From assembly GCF_900660445.2 (NCBI RefSeq), contig NZ_LR214938.2, forward strand, positions 372,001 to 436,000: DNA of 64,000 nucleotides, given 5' to 3'. The notes under the pieces were generated by a model. That model was not told the DNA's origin. It was given only the letters and a program-made list of their open reading frames with translations, and did not search any database. Below, one piece after another: positions 1 through 8,530 of this stretch. The position numbers and the translations under genes are program-made. Source of the stretch: Metamycoplasma salivarium. Its GTDB lineage: Bacteria; Bacillota_I; Bacilli_A; Mycoplasmatales; Metamycoplasmataceae. Position 1 is the stretch's first letter; each line of letters begins with the position of its first letter.

Positions 1-1017
1 TACAATTGCACCTTTTGACAAACAACTAATGATAATGACAGGTAACATTTCAGGCGTTAGTCCTGCGGCAATTGTAATTGAAAACATCAAAGCTTTAATT
101 CAAGGATTTTGTACACTTTTTGTAGTAAAACCGACAATTAAAAAGACAATTGGAATAATAATTGCCATAACAATTGTTAGCATAATTGAAATCTTCTTAA
201 TGCCTTTGTCAAAGTTAGTTTTAACTGGTTTTTCATTGATTTTGCTTGCAATTTGACCAATATATGTGTCATTCCCAGTTACAACCACAATCGCAATTGC
301 AGAACCTGAAATTATGTTTGATCCCATAAATGCTAAATTATGATAATCAGTTATGTTGTCATATTGTTTTTTTGAATCAATAAACGTATATTTTTCAATT
401 GCATCAGATTCTCCGGTTAATGAAGATTGTGAAACAAATAAGTCTTTAGCTTGCAAAATTCTAACATCTGCAGGAATAATATCTCCTGCTGCTAAATGAA
501 TAATATCTCCAACAACGATATCAGAAATTGGAATTTCACTTAAAATGCCATTTCGTTGTACAAGTGATGTAGTTTCAATAATTTTAACCAATTTTTGTGC
601 GTTGGTTGAACTATGTTGTTCCTGAATAAAATGAATGATACTACTTACAAAAACCATAATTAAAATGACAGTCATTGTGGTGTATGATGGTTTATCATCA
701 GGCGAACTCGGTGCCTTTAAAGGGATAATGACATCAACAATTAATGAAACAAAGGCTAATGAAAACAAAATAATATTGAATAAATTGAAAAATGATCTAA
801 ATAATCTTTTTCAAACATTATCAGCACCTTTTTTTAAAATGACATTACGGCCATATTGATCCCTATTTTCATCAACAATCTCATCAGTTTCAATTCCCCT
901 TTTTGAACTATGAAATTTTTCATATAATTCGATTTCAGTTGACTTTGCAGCTTCAATTAATCTATTTTTTGTTAATTGAAGTTTTTTTGTTGCTTCTGAT
1001 TGTGCAATTTTTGTCAT
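1..1017 (-). CDS. mgtA: Magnesium-translocating P-type ATPase, N-terminal part (cut by window edge)
   Basis: This is the first 339 codons of a P3B-type Mg2+ import ATPase in the cytoplasmic membrane; the phosphorylation and nucleotide-binding domains lie beyond position 1. Seen: an N-terminal cytoplasmic segment, two membrane helices, then the actuator domain with the AGDIIPADVR stretch and the TGES motif at about residues 201-204. A helix pair follows, ending in GLTPEMLP and CLSKGAIV. That ALGLTPE(L/M)LP-type segment is characteristic of MgtA/MgtB rather than Ca2+ pumps. The ATG at 1017 has a strong AAGGAGG seven bases upstream. The gene appears to be first in its unit because a terminator precedes it. 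No M-box Mg2+ riboswitch was recognised in the short leader. Confidence 0.9.
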
Positions 1018-1151
1018 ATCATTCGCCTCCTTAAATCATAAAAAGTCTTGTTAAAAAATTTAGTTTGTATATTTATTCTAAATTTTATTGATTTTTAAAG
1101 TTTTGTTGTCTTTTTGCAAATTATTTTATTTAAGAATTTTAGAAAAGCAAA

Positions 1152-1176
1152 TAAAAATTAACATTTAAATGTTAAC
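1152..1176 (-). terminator. Rho-independent terminator after the 1203-1697 gene
   Basis: A perfect palindrome at 1158-1175 (TTAACATTT/AAATGTTAA) is followed on the minus strand by a run of five T. It separates the small membrane protein gene from the Mg2+ ATPase gene. The stem is all A/T except two G-C pairs, so it is weaker than others in the window. Confidence 0.6.
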
Positions 1177-1202
1177 TTTAAAATTTTAATACCTATAAAG
1201 AA

Positions 1203-1697
1203 TTAATTAATGTTAGATTGAGTTGGTGATGTAGGACTATCATTTTGAGGTGAAGTTTGTTGTTGATTGTTAGATGTATTTGCTTTAATTTTAGCTCATA
1301 AAATTCATAATGCAACTATGGTGCAAATTTCTAAAGCAATAAGCAATATTGCATAGAATATTTTTAATAAAAGTGCAACATATTCAGCACCACCAGAAAT
1401 AAGTACGCTAAATAAAATCAAGTATAAGATAGCAAATGAAAATTGCAATATTAATGAAATTAACAATAATCTTCATAAAACTTTAAGTTCTGGTTGTTCA
1501 ACCAATAATTTGTTAGTGTAAACTAAACTAATAATAATTAAGATAAATGAAGCTAGTCCAATTGGATATCAAAGTTGTTTTACCACTTTTGCATTGTAAA
1601 TTATGTCTCCAAAGACGCTAATTGGAGTATAAAATATGCTAATTATAGATACTATTGCAGCTGCTAAAACAATGCCTTTTATTGTATTTTTGTTCAT
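1203..1697 (-). CDS. Small multi-pass membrane protein, unknown function
   Basis: A 164-residue protein I do not recognise as a named family. It has four hydrophobic segments: near residues 8-30, after a Trp-Tyr-Pro motif near 46, and two more between 75 and 125. A hydrophilic tail rich in Gln, Asn, Ser, Thr and Pro ends in Asn-Ile-Asn. The ATG at 1697 is preceded by GGGATAGGAGAAAC, a good ribosome-binding site. It is a clear paralogue of the broken gene at 1818-2287: both share the hydrophobic N-terminus, the Trp-Tyr-Pro-(Ile/Leu) motif, an (Leu/Val)-x-Thr-x-Lys-Leu loop, a Trp-Ile-Leu-Trp-x-Lys-Ile-Lys motif after the last helix, and an Asn/Ser/Thr tail. Function cannot be inferred. Confidence 0.8.
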
Positions 1698-1763
1698 GTT
1701 TCTCCTATCCCTATTTGAATATATATTAAATTATATCAAGGAAAATTTTAAAAACAATAGCAA

Positions 1764-1790
1764 TAAAAAAGCTAGTCAAATTTAACTAGC
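1764..1790 (-). terminator. Rho-independent terminator
   Basis: On the minus strand GCTAGT (1785-1790) pairs with ACTAGC (1771-1776) across an eight-base loop, followed by six T. It lies directly downstream of the frameshifted membrane protein gene. Confidence 0.8.
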
Positions 1791-1817
1791 AATTTAAACA
1801 CATCTCTAATATTTTGG

Positions 1818-2287
1818 CTAATTCGATGTATTTGATTCATTATGCAAATCATTTTGAGTAGAATTGTTGTCTTGCACAACTATTTTGTTAACTTTGATTT
1901 TTACCCACAATATTCAAGAGCACACAATCGTTCCAATTGCACAAATAACTGACAATGAACTAAATGTTGTTGATAAAGCATTTAATAATTCAATAGCAGC
2001 GGAAGTTTGGGTAAGTGTTAAAAAGATAATTATTCATGCAAATTCTACACTATATTGAATTACAAAAAATATCAAGAATAGTTTACATGGGGTGCTAATA
2101 CTAGGCTGTTCTTTAGATAATTTACTTGTAAATACTAATGTAATTATTCCTAATATAAATAATGAAATGCTTAATGGATATCAAATATATCTATTTGGTC
2201 TATTGTTTCAACTCCACCAAAAAATATTGAAAATATTGATATTATTGCAGTCGCTAATGCAATGCTTTTAATTGCCTTGTTACTCAA
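1818..2287 (-). pseudogene. Frameshifted paralogue of the neighbouring small membrane protein
   Basis: Reading from TTG at 2287 gives a hydrophobic N-terminus like that of the 1203-1697 protein, but it stops after about 39 codons. A second frame, continuous to the TAG at 1818-1820, contains the rest of the family: the Trp-Tyr-Pro motif, three further hydrophobic segments, the Trp-Ile-Leu-Trp-Val-Lys-Ile-Lys motif and an Asn/Ser/Thr tail. The frames join at a run of six A on the plus strand (2219-2224); one more base in that run restores a 156-residue protein. The DNA could be truly broken, phase-variable at the homopolymer, or a sequencing error. An alternative GTG start further upstream is possible; there is no strong ribosome-binding site. 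Confidence 0.7.
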
Positions 2288-2336
2288 ATTCTTACATAAA
2301 TTTATACTACTTGAATTTTCATTGTATTTCACATAT

Positions 2337-2362
2337 AAAAAACAAGCACCTATTAAGTGCTA
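2337..2362 (-). terminator. Rho-independent terminator after tRNA-Lys(CUU)
   Basis: On the minus strand AGCAC (2357-2361) pairs with GTGCT (2345-2349), followed by TG and six T. It lies ten bases after the tRNA 3' end. Confidence 0.65.
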
Positions 2363-2371
2363 GTTTTTAAA

Positions 2372-2447
2372 TGGTACACCCTGTGGGGCTCGAACCCACG
2401 ACCCAAGGATTAAGAGTCCTTTGCTCTGCCAGCTGAGCTAAGGGTGC
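2372..2447 (-). tRNA. tRNA-Lys (anticodon CUU)
   Basis: A 76-base cloverleaf: acceptor GCACCCT pairing with the 3' strand, a D-arm with AGCTCAG, anticodon loop CTCTTAA with CUU at the anticodon, a T-arm with GGTTCGA, and an encoded CCA. It reads AAG lysine codons. A second lysine tRNA (UUU) is at 15276-15351. Confidence 0.95.
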
Positions 2448-2689
2448 TAATGCATAATTATTTTACACATATTTTTGATTTTTTATAGCAAATATTGATT
2501 TTGGAATATTCTAAGTTTTACTCAATTCCTTCAATAAAAATCAATGAATTTCTTTAAATTTCTTTGAAAAATGCATTTTTTGTGTCTTGTTTTTGAGACA
2601 AAACTAAATTAATAGATAGGAATAATTTAAAAATGATAAAATTGAAGAATAATTTATAAAATCATTGAAAGGTTATTAATTAAAAAAAT

Positions 2690-3832
2690 ATGAAAAAAGC
2701 AAAATTATTTAGCTTGTTTGCACCACTTGCTACACTAAGCATTGTGCCTATGATGGCAATTAGTTGTGGTGAAAAAGCTGAATTCGATAGTGTTTCATTA
2801 AAATACAATCACGATGCTAAAATTAAAGCTTCATCAATTACCAAAGAAATGTTACGAAAAGATGTTGAATTAAACAAAACTGGTTATGAATTAGTTGTTG
2901 AAGAATTAAAAGCTGATGATGAAAAAGGAACATTGGAAGTTAAATACCACTTAGTATTTACTAAAACCAAAGAAGTTTCTACATCTAAAACCATTGTTTT
3001 TGATAAATTTTTAAAAAATTCGGAAACCATTACTAATGACACATTAGATCAAATGATCAAAAAATCAGTTGCTAAATATGCAAATGTATCTGAAAAAATT
3101 TCAGATGCTAATGTAAAGGCAAAATTGCAAAAAGATGTTGAAGAATTTGCAAAGAATTTTGCTGGTGATTTAAACAAAGAAGTTTTAAATGTCAAAAAAG
3201 AATTTGAAAATATTATTTCATCAAGTAGTTTAAAAATAGCAAATGATAAAATTGTTGAATTAACTGAAAAAATTAATGGCATTTTAGCAGATGTTGTTAA
3301 AGATGTTGCTGAAAAATATGCAGCAAATACAAAAGTTACTGATGGTATTGCTTCAATTAAAAATTACTTAACAAAAGAAAAGTTAGAAGAAAAAGCAAAA
3401 GAACTTGGTGATTTTGTCAAAGGCTTAAAAGATACAATGACTCCTGTTGTTAGTGATGTATTTGATTATTTAAGTAAAGATGAATCAACAAAATCAATTA
3501 CAAAACTAGCTGACTTAAAAACAGAAATGGTTAAATTCTTTAACGAACAATTTGAAAAAGTTGGTAAAGAAATTTCTGAACATAAAGTAGATTTAAACAA
3601 TGGTTACAAGGCTGCATTAGATTCATATGTTGACATTCTTAAAAAAGTTAAATCTGAAGCTGCTGCAAAAGCAAGAACTGTTTTAACAAATGAAAATGAT
3701 TACAATGCTGCTAAAGCAGTATTGGGCCCTAAATATGAAGCTGCAATGAACATTATGAAAAATGCTATCGAAAAGTTAGTAGAACACACAAGGAAACTTG
3801 GTGAAGTTCTTAAAACTAACCTAGCAAATTAA
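2690..3832 (+). CDS. Surface lipoprotein with long helical ectodomain
   Basis: A 380-residue prolipoprotein. A Lys-rich N-terminus and hydrophobic core lead to the lipobox Ala-Ile-Ser-Cys at residues 23-26, so the mature protein should be acylated and displayed on the outside of the membrane. The rest is rich in Lys, Glu, Ala and Val with regular helical patterning. A short beta-like domain comes first (residues 30-105), then a long Lys/Glu helical region, and there are no other cysteines. No enzyme motif is visible. Mycoplasma surface lipoproteins of this style are often adhesins or variable antigens, but nothing here shows which. The gene is monocistronic, ending in a strong terminator at 3861. 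GAAAGG lies about 16 bases before the ATG. Confidence 0.85.
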   Translation: MKKAKLFSLFAPLATLSIVPMMAISCGEKAEFDSVSLKYNHDAKIKASSITKEMLRKDVELNKTGYELVVEELKADDEKGTLEVKYHLVFTKTKEVSTSKTIVFDKFLKNSETITNDTLDQMIKKSVAKYANVSEKISDANVKAKLQKDVEEFAKNFAGDLNKEVLNVKKEFENIISSSSLKIANDKIVELTEKINGILADVVKDVAEKYAANTKVTDGIASIKNYLTKEKLEEKAKELGDFVKGLKDTMTPVVSDVFDYLSKDESTKSITKLADLKTEMVKFFNEQFEKVGKEISEHKVDLNNGYKAALDSYVDILKKVKSEAAAKARTVLTNENDYNAAKAVLGPKYEAAMNIMKNAIEKLVEHTRKLGEVLKTNLAN

Positions 3833-3860
3833 TTTTGGATTTATTCTATAAAATAAGAGG

Positions 3861-3898
3861 ACTGGTATTGAATGAAAAAAATACCAGTTTTTTATTTT
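3861..3898 (+). terminator. Rho-independent terminator of the lipoprotein gene
   Basis: ACTGGTAT (3861-3868) pairs with ATACCAGT (3881-3888) and is followed by a T-rich run. It lies 29 bases after the stop codon. Confidence 0.85.
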
Positions 3899-3923
3899 GC
3901 TATTAAAAAGAGAAATAAAAAAA

Positions 3924-4016
3924 TGGCGGGTAAGAGAAGATTTGAACTTCCGCGAGAACTTTCGTCCCCCTACAGTCTTAGCAGGACCGCCTCTTCGACC
4001 ACTTGAGTACTTACCC
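3924..4016 (-). tRNA. tRNA-Ser (anticodon GCU)
   Basis: A 93-base class II tRNA with a long variable arm. The acceptor GGGTAAG pairs with CTTACCC, the anticodon loop contains CTGCTAA (GCU, reading AGC/AGU), the T-arm has GTTCAAATC, and CCA is encoded. Confidence 0.93.
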
Positions 4017-4085
4017 AATGCAAAATAAAATTATATATGAAAAACATTAGTGGGGGAATATTTCATCAAATTTATTAGTTTCCTT

Positions 4086-4799
4086 TCAAAAACCTAACTT
4101 GTTATTTTTGGCATAATTTTCAGCGTTTGTTAACAAATTATAATAAGAAATATTGCTTGTATAATATGTGCTTTTCTTATTAAGTGAAATATATGCTTTT
4201 CGTGCTAATCCTTCTTTAAGAAGTTTTTCATTTAAGCAATGATATTTCCCATTTTCATCTAGATAATAAAGTATTGCAACAATTCTTCCATATGAATCAG
4301 TCATATTAGTTTTACCATTTTTTGTCTTTTGAGGAATGGCAAATATTTTTGTTGGTCTATTTTTATATTTATCGTTTTTTGGCAATAAGCCATTTAACAT
4401 ATAATATTCTGTAAAATTAGTTGCTAATTTTCCATATTTATATTGCAACCCACTTGTCGGAACTCATAAACCATTTTCCTTTTTTCTAGTTTCAGGTGTA
4501 TCAATGCCTGCAAACCTATAAACATTACCCTTGCTATCTTGAATTGTGTCCCCATCTCTAATATAAGTTGGAATAATTTCTGTTGCATAATTAATTTGCA
4601 AATTGCTAGATAAAGAATAAGGTAATTTATCTATACCGCTGTCAGGCTGCAAATTCGAAAAATACTCTTCTTTATTATCTTTTGATGGTTTTTGTGGAGT
4701 GTTTGGAGTATTTTGCCAATTGCATGAAATAGAAATAATAGGTAATGTTATCGCTCCTAGTGATGAAACATTTAATAAATATTTAAACTTTTTCGTCAT
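4086..4799 (-). CDS. Thermonuclease-family (SNase) lipoprotein
   Basis: A 237-residue secreted nuclease anchored by lipid. The signal peptide ends in Ser-Ile-Ser-Cys near residues 23-26. After a linker rich in Pro, Lys and Asn comes a staphylococcal-nuclease-like OB fold: Arg-Asp-Gly-Asp-Thr, then Tyr-Arg-Phe-Ala-Gly-Ile-Asp-Thr-Pro-Glu, the hallmark catalytic and calcium-binding segment. Further on are Asp-Ser-Tyr-Gly-Arg and Leu-x-x-Glu-Gly-Leu-Ala-Arg, the family's second catalytic Arg region. Such surface nucleases let mycoplasmas, which cannot make nucleotide precursors de novo, degrade host DNA. The ATG overlaps the aldolase stop codon (TAATG), so translation is probably coupled. The internal Trp near residue 112 is a UGA codon. 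Confidence 0.85.
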
Positions 4800-5665
4800 T
4801 ATTTTGCCTTATTAATTGAATTAAAAACCTTAAATTTTTCAATTAAAACTTCTTTCATTTTTTGCATTGCAAATTTATTAATTTTTCTTGGATCATAGTT
4901 TCTATTTTCATCTAAATTATTAATTTCCATATATTCCTTTAATGCATTTGCATATACAATTTGAAGCTCTGTATTAATGTTAATTTTTGAAATTCCAAAT
5001 CCAATCGACTTAATAATTTGTTCTTCAGGAATTTGACTTCCACCATGCAAAACCAAAGGTAAATTTATAGCTGCATTAATTTTCTTTAATAATTCAAAAT
5101 CAAGACCATTTCAGTCTTTAGGATATTCACCATGAAAATTATTAATACCAATAGCTAGACAACAAATATCTAATTTAGAAATTTCTTTAACTTCTTCTAA
5201 ATTTGAGATTGCACCCTGAACAAATTTATTATCTTCACAACCTCCAATTTTTCCAATTTCTACTTCTAGCGAGACATAATTCTTTTTTGCAATTTCACTT
5301 AATGCTTTAGTATTTTTACAATTTATCTTAAATTCTTCGCAACTTCCATCATACATAATTGAACTAAATCCAGCTTCAATTGCTTTTAAGCATTCATCAT
5401 AATTTCCATGATCTAAATGTAATGCAACTGGAACTGAAATATTTAAATCTCATATTAAATTTTTAATTAATCATGCTGCAACATGATATCCTCCAACATA
5501 TTCAATAGTTTTTGGAGAAAATGCAACAATAATTGGTGATTTACATTCTTCTGCAGTTAATAATGTAATTTTTGCCCATTCTAAATTATTAATATTAATA
5601 TGCGGAATAGCATATTTTTCTTTGTAAGCTTTTGCAAGCATTTTTTTCATATTTACTAATTTCAT
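4799..5665 (-). CDS. fba: Fructose-bisphosphate aldolase, class II
   Basis: A 288-residue zinc aldolase that splits fructose 1,6-bisphosphate into glyceraldehyde 3-phosphate and DHAP. Visible motifs: Tyr-Ala-Ile-Pro-His-Ile-Asn-Ile-Asn-Asn near the start; His-Leu-Asp-His-Gly (zinc and catalytic) near residue 82; Ser-Ile-Met-Tyr-Asp-Gly-Ser; Glu-Val-Glu-Ile-Gly; Leu-Val-Leu-His-Gly-Gly-Ser; and a Lys-Ile-Asn-Ile-Asn-Thr-Glu-Leu phosphate-binding segment near the C-terminus. The length fits the short class II group. I chose the ATG at 5665 because it aligns with the usual family start; an in-frame TTG lies 15 bases upstream, and no strong ribosome-binding site is seen for either. It shares one base with the downstream nuclease gene. 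Confidence 0.92.
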
Positions 5666-5741
5666 ACTATAAATTATCAATTAAAATATGTTAAAAACAA
5701 AACATTTTGTGAAACATTTATGAAACTAAATAGAAAATTGC

Positions 5742-5773
5742 AATAAAAAAGGTAGGAATTTACTCCCTACCTA
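5742..5773 (-). terminator. Rho-independent terminator overlapping the rpoE stop
   Basis: On the minus strand AGGTAGG (5767-5773) pairs with CCTACCT (5750-5756), followed by TTTTTTATT. The upstream stem strand lies inside the last codons of rpoE, so the stop codon sits in the hairpin loop. Confidence 0.8.
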
Positions 5774-6023
5774 GTGTGTCAGGTCTAATTGCAGTTCAAG
5801 TACCGTCATTATTTCTAAAGAATCTACTATCAATAGTTAACAATTTATATAATTCACCACGTTTTTTATTAATAATCTCAACATCTGACACTTCTGTTGG
5901 GGTTTCGGCTCTTCAGCTGTCAAATAAGACTTCTTTTACCTTATCAAAAATAGCATCGAATTCAACACTTTTTTGATGACCCAAAAAATCTTTCGCGGTG
6001 TCAACCATAGTAAAGAATTTCAT
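5760..6023 (-). CDS. rpoE: Probable RNA polymerase delta subunit (RpoE), short form
   Basis: An 87-residue protein matching the HARE-HTH winged-helix domain that forms the N-terminal half of RNA polymerase delta. It has a Thr-Met-Val-Asp-Thr-Ala-Lys helix, an Ile-Phe-Asp-Lys-Val helix, and the closing Leu-(Leu)-Thr-Ile-Asp-Ser-Arg-Phe-Phe-Arg-Asn-Asn-Asp-Gly-Thr-Trp hairpin. In Firmicutes delta modulates promoter complex stability and enzyme recycling through a long acidic tail. That tail is absent here, so only the folded domain remains. The ATG at 6023 follows AAAGGAGCATAAT, a strong ribosome-binding site. The assignment rests on motif similarity and is fairly secure for the domain, less so for the function. 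Confidence 0.7.
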
Positions 6024-6331
6024 ATTATGCTCCTTTACAAACAAAAATCTATAATACAAATAAGAGAGAAAAAAGTGAAAAAATATATTAAAAAGACTAT
6101 TACAAAGTTTGCTAAATAAAACAAATAAACATTATATTTTGGAATAAATGATTTTATTCATTAATGGAGTATAATTTTATTGTATAAATAGAAACCTAGA
6201 AATAATTTTTAATGCCCTTGTTCAACAAAGACAAGCACATTATACCATAAAATTATTTTTGTTATTATTTTTAGTTTAGGTAAATTTTATACAAAGCAAA
6301 AAATTATTAAACTTGAAAGGATTACACTTAA
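6024..6331. other. 308-bp intergenic region between divergent rpoE and arcA
   Basis: No coding sequence is supported here. A TATAAT at 6170-6175 on the plus strand is a candidate -10 for arcA, giving a leader of about 150 bases; no convincing -35 is seen. Within that leader, TTGTTCAACAA (6218-6228) is a perfect 11-base palindrome, and CTTGT (6217-6221) can pair with ACAAG (6231-6235). Either could be an operator or a small RNA hairpin. The region is otherwise A/T-rich. AAAGGA before position 6332 supplies the arcA ribosome-binding site. Confidence 0.4.
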
Positions 6332-7564
<1,233 letters not shown>

Positions 7565-7671
7565 TAATAATTAGGTAGAAATGTTTTAGTAATGTAAAAC
7601 CCCTAATTACATTTAACAAAAAACATTTTTGCTTAATAAAATTTTATATACTAATTTCTTTATTTCATAAT

Positions 7672-7709
7672 GGCCAAGGTAAATACTTGGCTTTTCTTTT
7701 TATTTTTTG
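7672..7709 (+). terminator. Rho-independent terminator of arcA
   Basis: GCCAAG (7673-7678) pairs with CTTGGC (7686-7691), followed by TTTTCTTTTTATTTTTT. Confidence 0.85.
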
Positions 7710-7710
7710 T

Positions 7711-7732
7711 AATAAAAAATGGCATAAGCCAT
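7711..7732 (-). terminator. Rho-independent terminator of tRNA-Leu(CAA)
   Basis: On the minus strand ATGGC (7728-7732) pairs with GCCAT (7719-7723) across a four-base loop, then six T. It is back to back with the arcA terminator in a convergent arrangement. Confidence 0.7.
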
Positions 7733-7753
7733 CTCATTTTGTAATTAAACATA

Positions 7754-7838
7754 TGGTGCTCCAGACTGGACTTGAACCAGCATGACTTTCATCGGTTGAT
7801 TTTGAGTCAACTGCGTCTACCATTCCGCCACTAGAGCA
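7754..7838 (-). tRNA. tRNA-Leu (anticodon CAA)
   Basis: An 85-base class II tRNA. Acceptor TGCTCTA pairs with TGGAGCA, the anticodon stem GTTGA/TCAAC encloses loop CTCAAAA (CAA, reading UUG), then comes a long variable arm, a T-arm with GGTTCAAGTCC and an encoded CCA. Confidence 0.95.
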
Positions 7839-7877
7839 ACTTGATAAATTATAAAGGAATTTTCAACAAAATTATCA

Positions 7878-7883
7878 TATAAT
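7878..7883 (+). promoter_or_regulatory. -10 element for the dUTPase gene, probably leaderless
   Basis: A consensus TATAAT ends seven bases before the ATG at 7891. Normal -10 to start-site spacing would begin transcription at or next to the ATG. No Shine-Dalgarno sequence is present. Confidence 0.6.
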
Positions 7884-7890
7884 AAAATCT

Positions 7891-8376
7891 ATGAATTTAA
7901 AAGTTATTTTCGAAAAGCAAATTAAATTGGATGAAACTTTGCATAACAATGTAATCAATCCAAATGAGAAAAATTTAAGAGAAAAAGAAATTATCGCACT
8001 TTTGGTCGAACTCGGTGAATTTGCAAACGAAGTTAAACTTTTTAAATATTGAAAAAAGCATAAAGAAATTAATCAAACAAAAATGTTAGAAGAATTCGCT
8101 GACGGTATTCATTTTTTAACTAGTTTGGCTACCGAATTTCACGTTGATTATGAAATAAATGTTATTAAAAAATCTATTGATTTTTGTTTGCAACTTGCTT
8201 ATGTTTATAAAATTTTCATAAAATTATTTAAGCATTATACTAAGAAACTAATTAAAAAAGCCTATGGTGCTTATTTAGGTCTTGGTGAAATTGTTAATAT
8301 TACATATGAAAAAATTGAAACTGCTTATTTTGATAAAAATGAAGTTAATTTTAAAAGAATAGAAAACAATTATTAA
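7891..8376 (+). CDS. dut: Dimeric all-alpha dUTP diphosphatase-like NTP pyrophosphohydrolase
   Basis: A 161-residue protein of the all-alpha NTP pyrophosphatase superfamily (dimeric dUTPase/MazG fold). The metal-binding pair of helices is clear: Leu-Val-Glu-Leu-Gly-Glu-Phe-Ala-Asn-Glu near residues 37-46, then Phe-Lys-Tyr-Trp-Lys-Lys (a UGA Trp), then Glu-Glu-Phe-Ala-Asp-Gly-Ile-His-Phe near 68-76. Dimeric dUTPases have this arrangement and hydrolyse dUTP to dUMP, protecting DNA from uracil. The substrate is inferred from the family rather than proven. The gene is monocistronic, with a terminator immediately after it, and its ATG lies seven bases from a TATAAT box. Confidence 0.8.
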
Positions 8377-8386
8377 TAAGTATTAA

Positions 8387-8410
8387 AACTCATTCGTGAG
8401 TTTGTTTTTT
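8387..8410 (+). terminator. Rho-independent terminator
   Basis: AAACTCA (8387-8393) pairs with TGAGTTT (8397-8403) around a tight loop, followed by GTTTTTT. It lies ten bases after the dUTPase stop. Confidence 0.8.
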
Positions 8411-8530
8411 GATATTTTTTGGACTAATTTTTTGTTTACAATTAAATAACATTTTTGTTATAATTTTTATTTAATATAACACCGATATATTTATTTTATA
8501 AATATACAAAAACGTTTAAAAGGAAATACC

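Noticed and set aside
1018-1202. M-box Mg2+ riboswitch before the mgtA-type gene
   Set aside because: The region holds the terminator of the preceding gene and an unstructured A/T-rich leader; no M-box core was recognised.
1864-2058. Plus-strand open frame antisense to the frameshifted membrane protein
   Set aside because: It is the shadow of the coding strand: no ribosome-binding site and no recognisable protein features.
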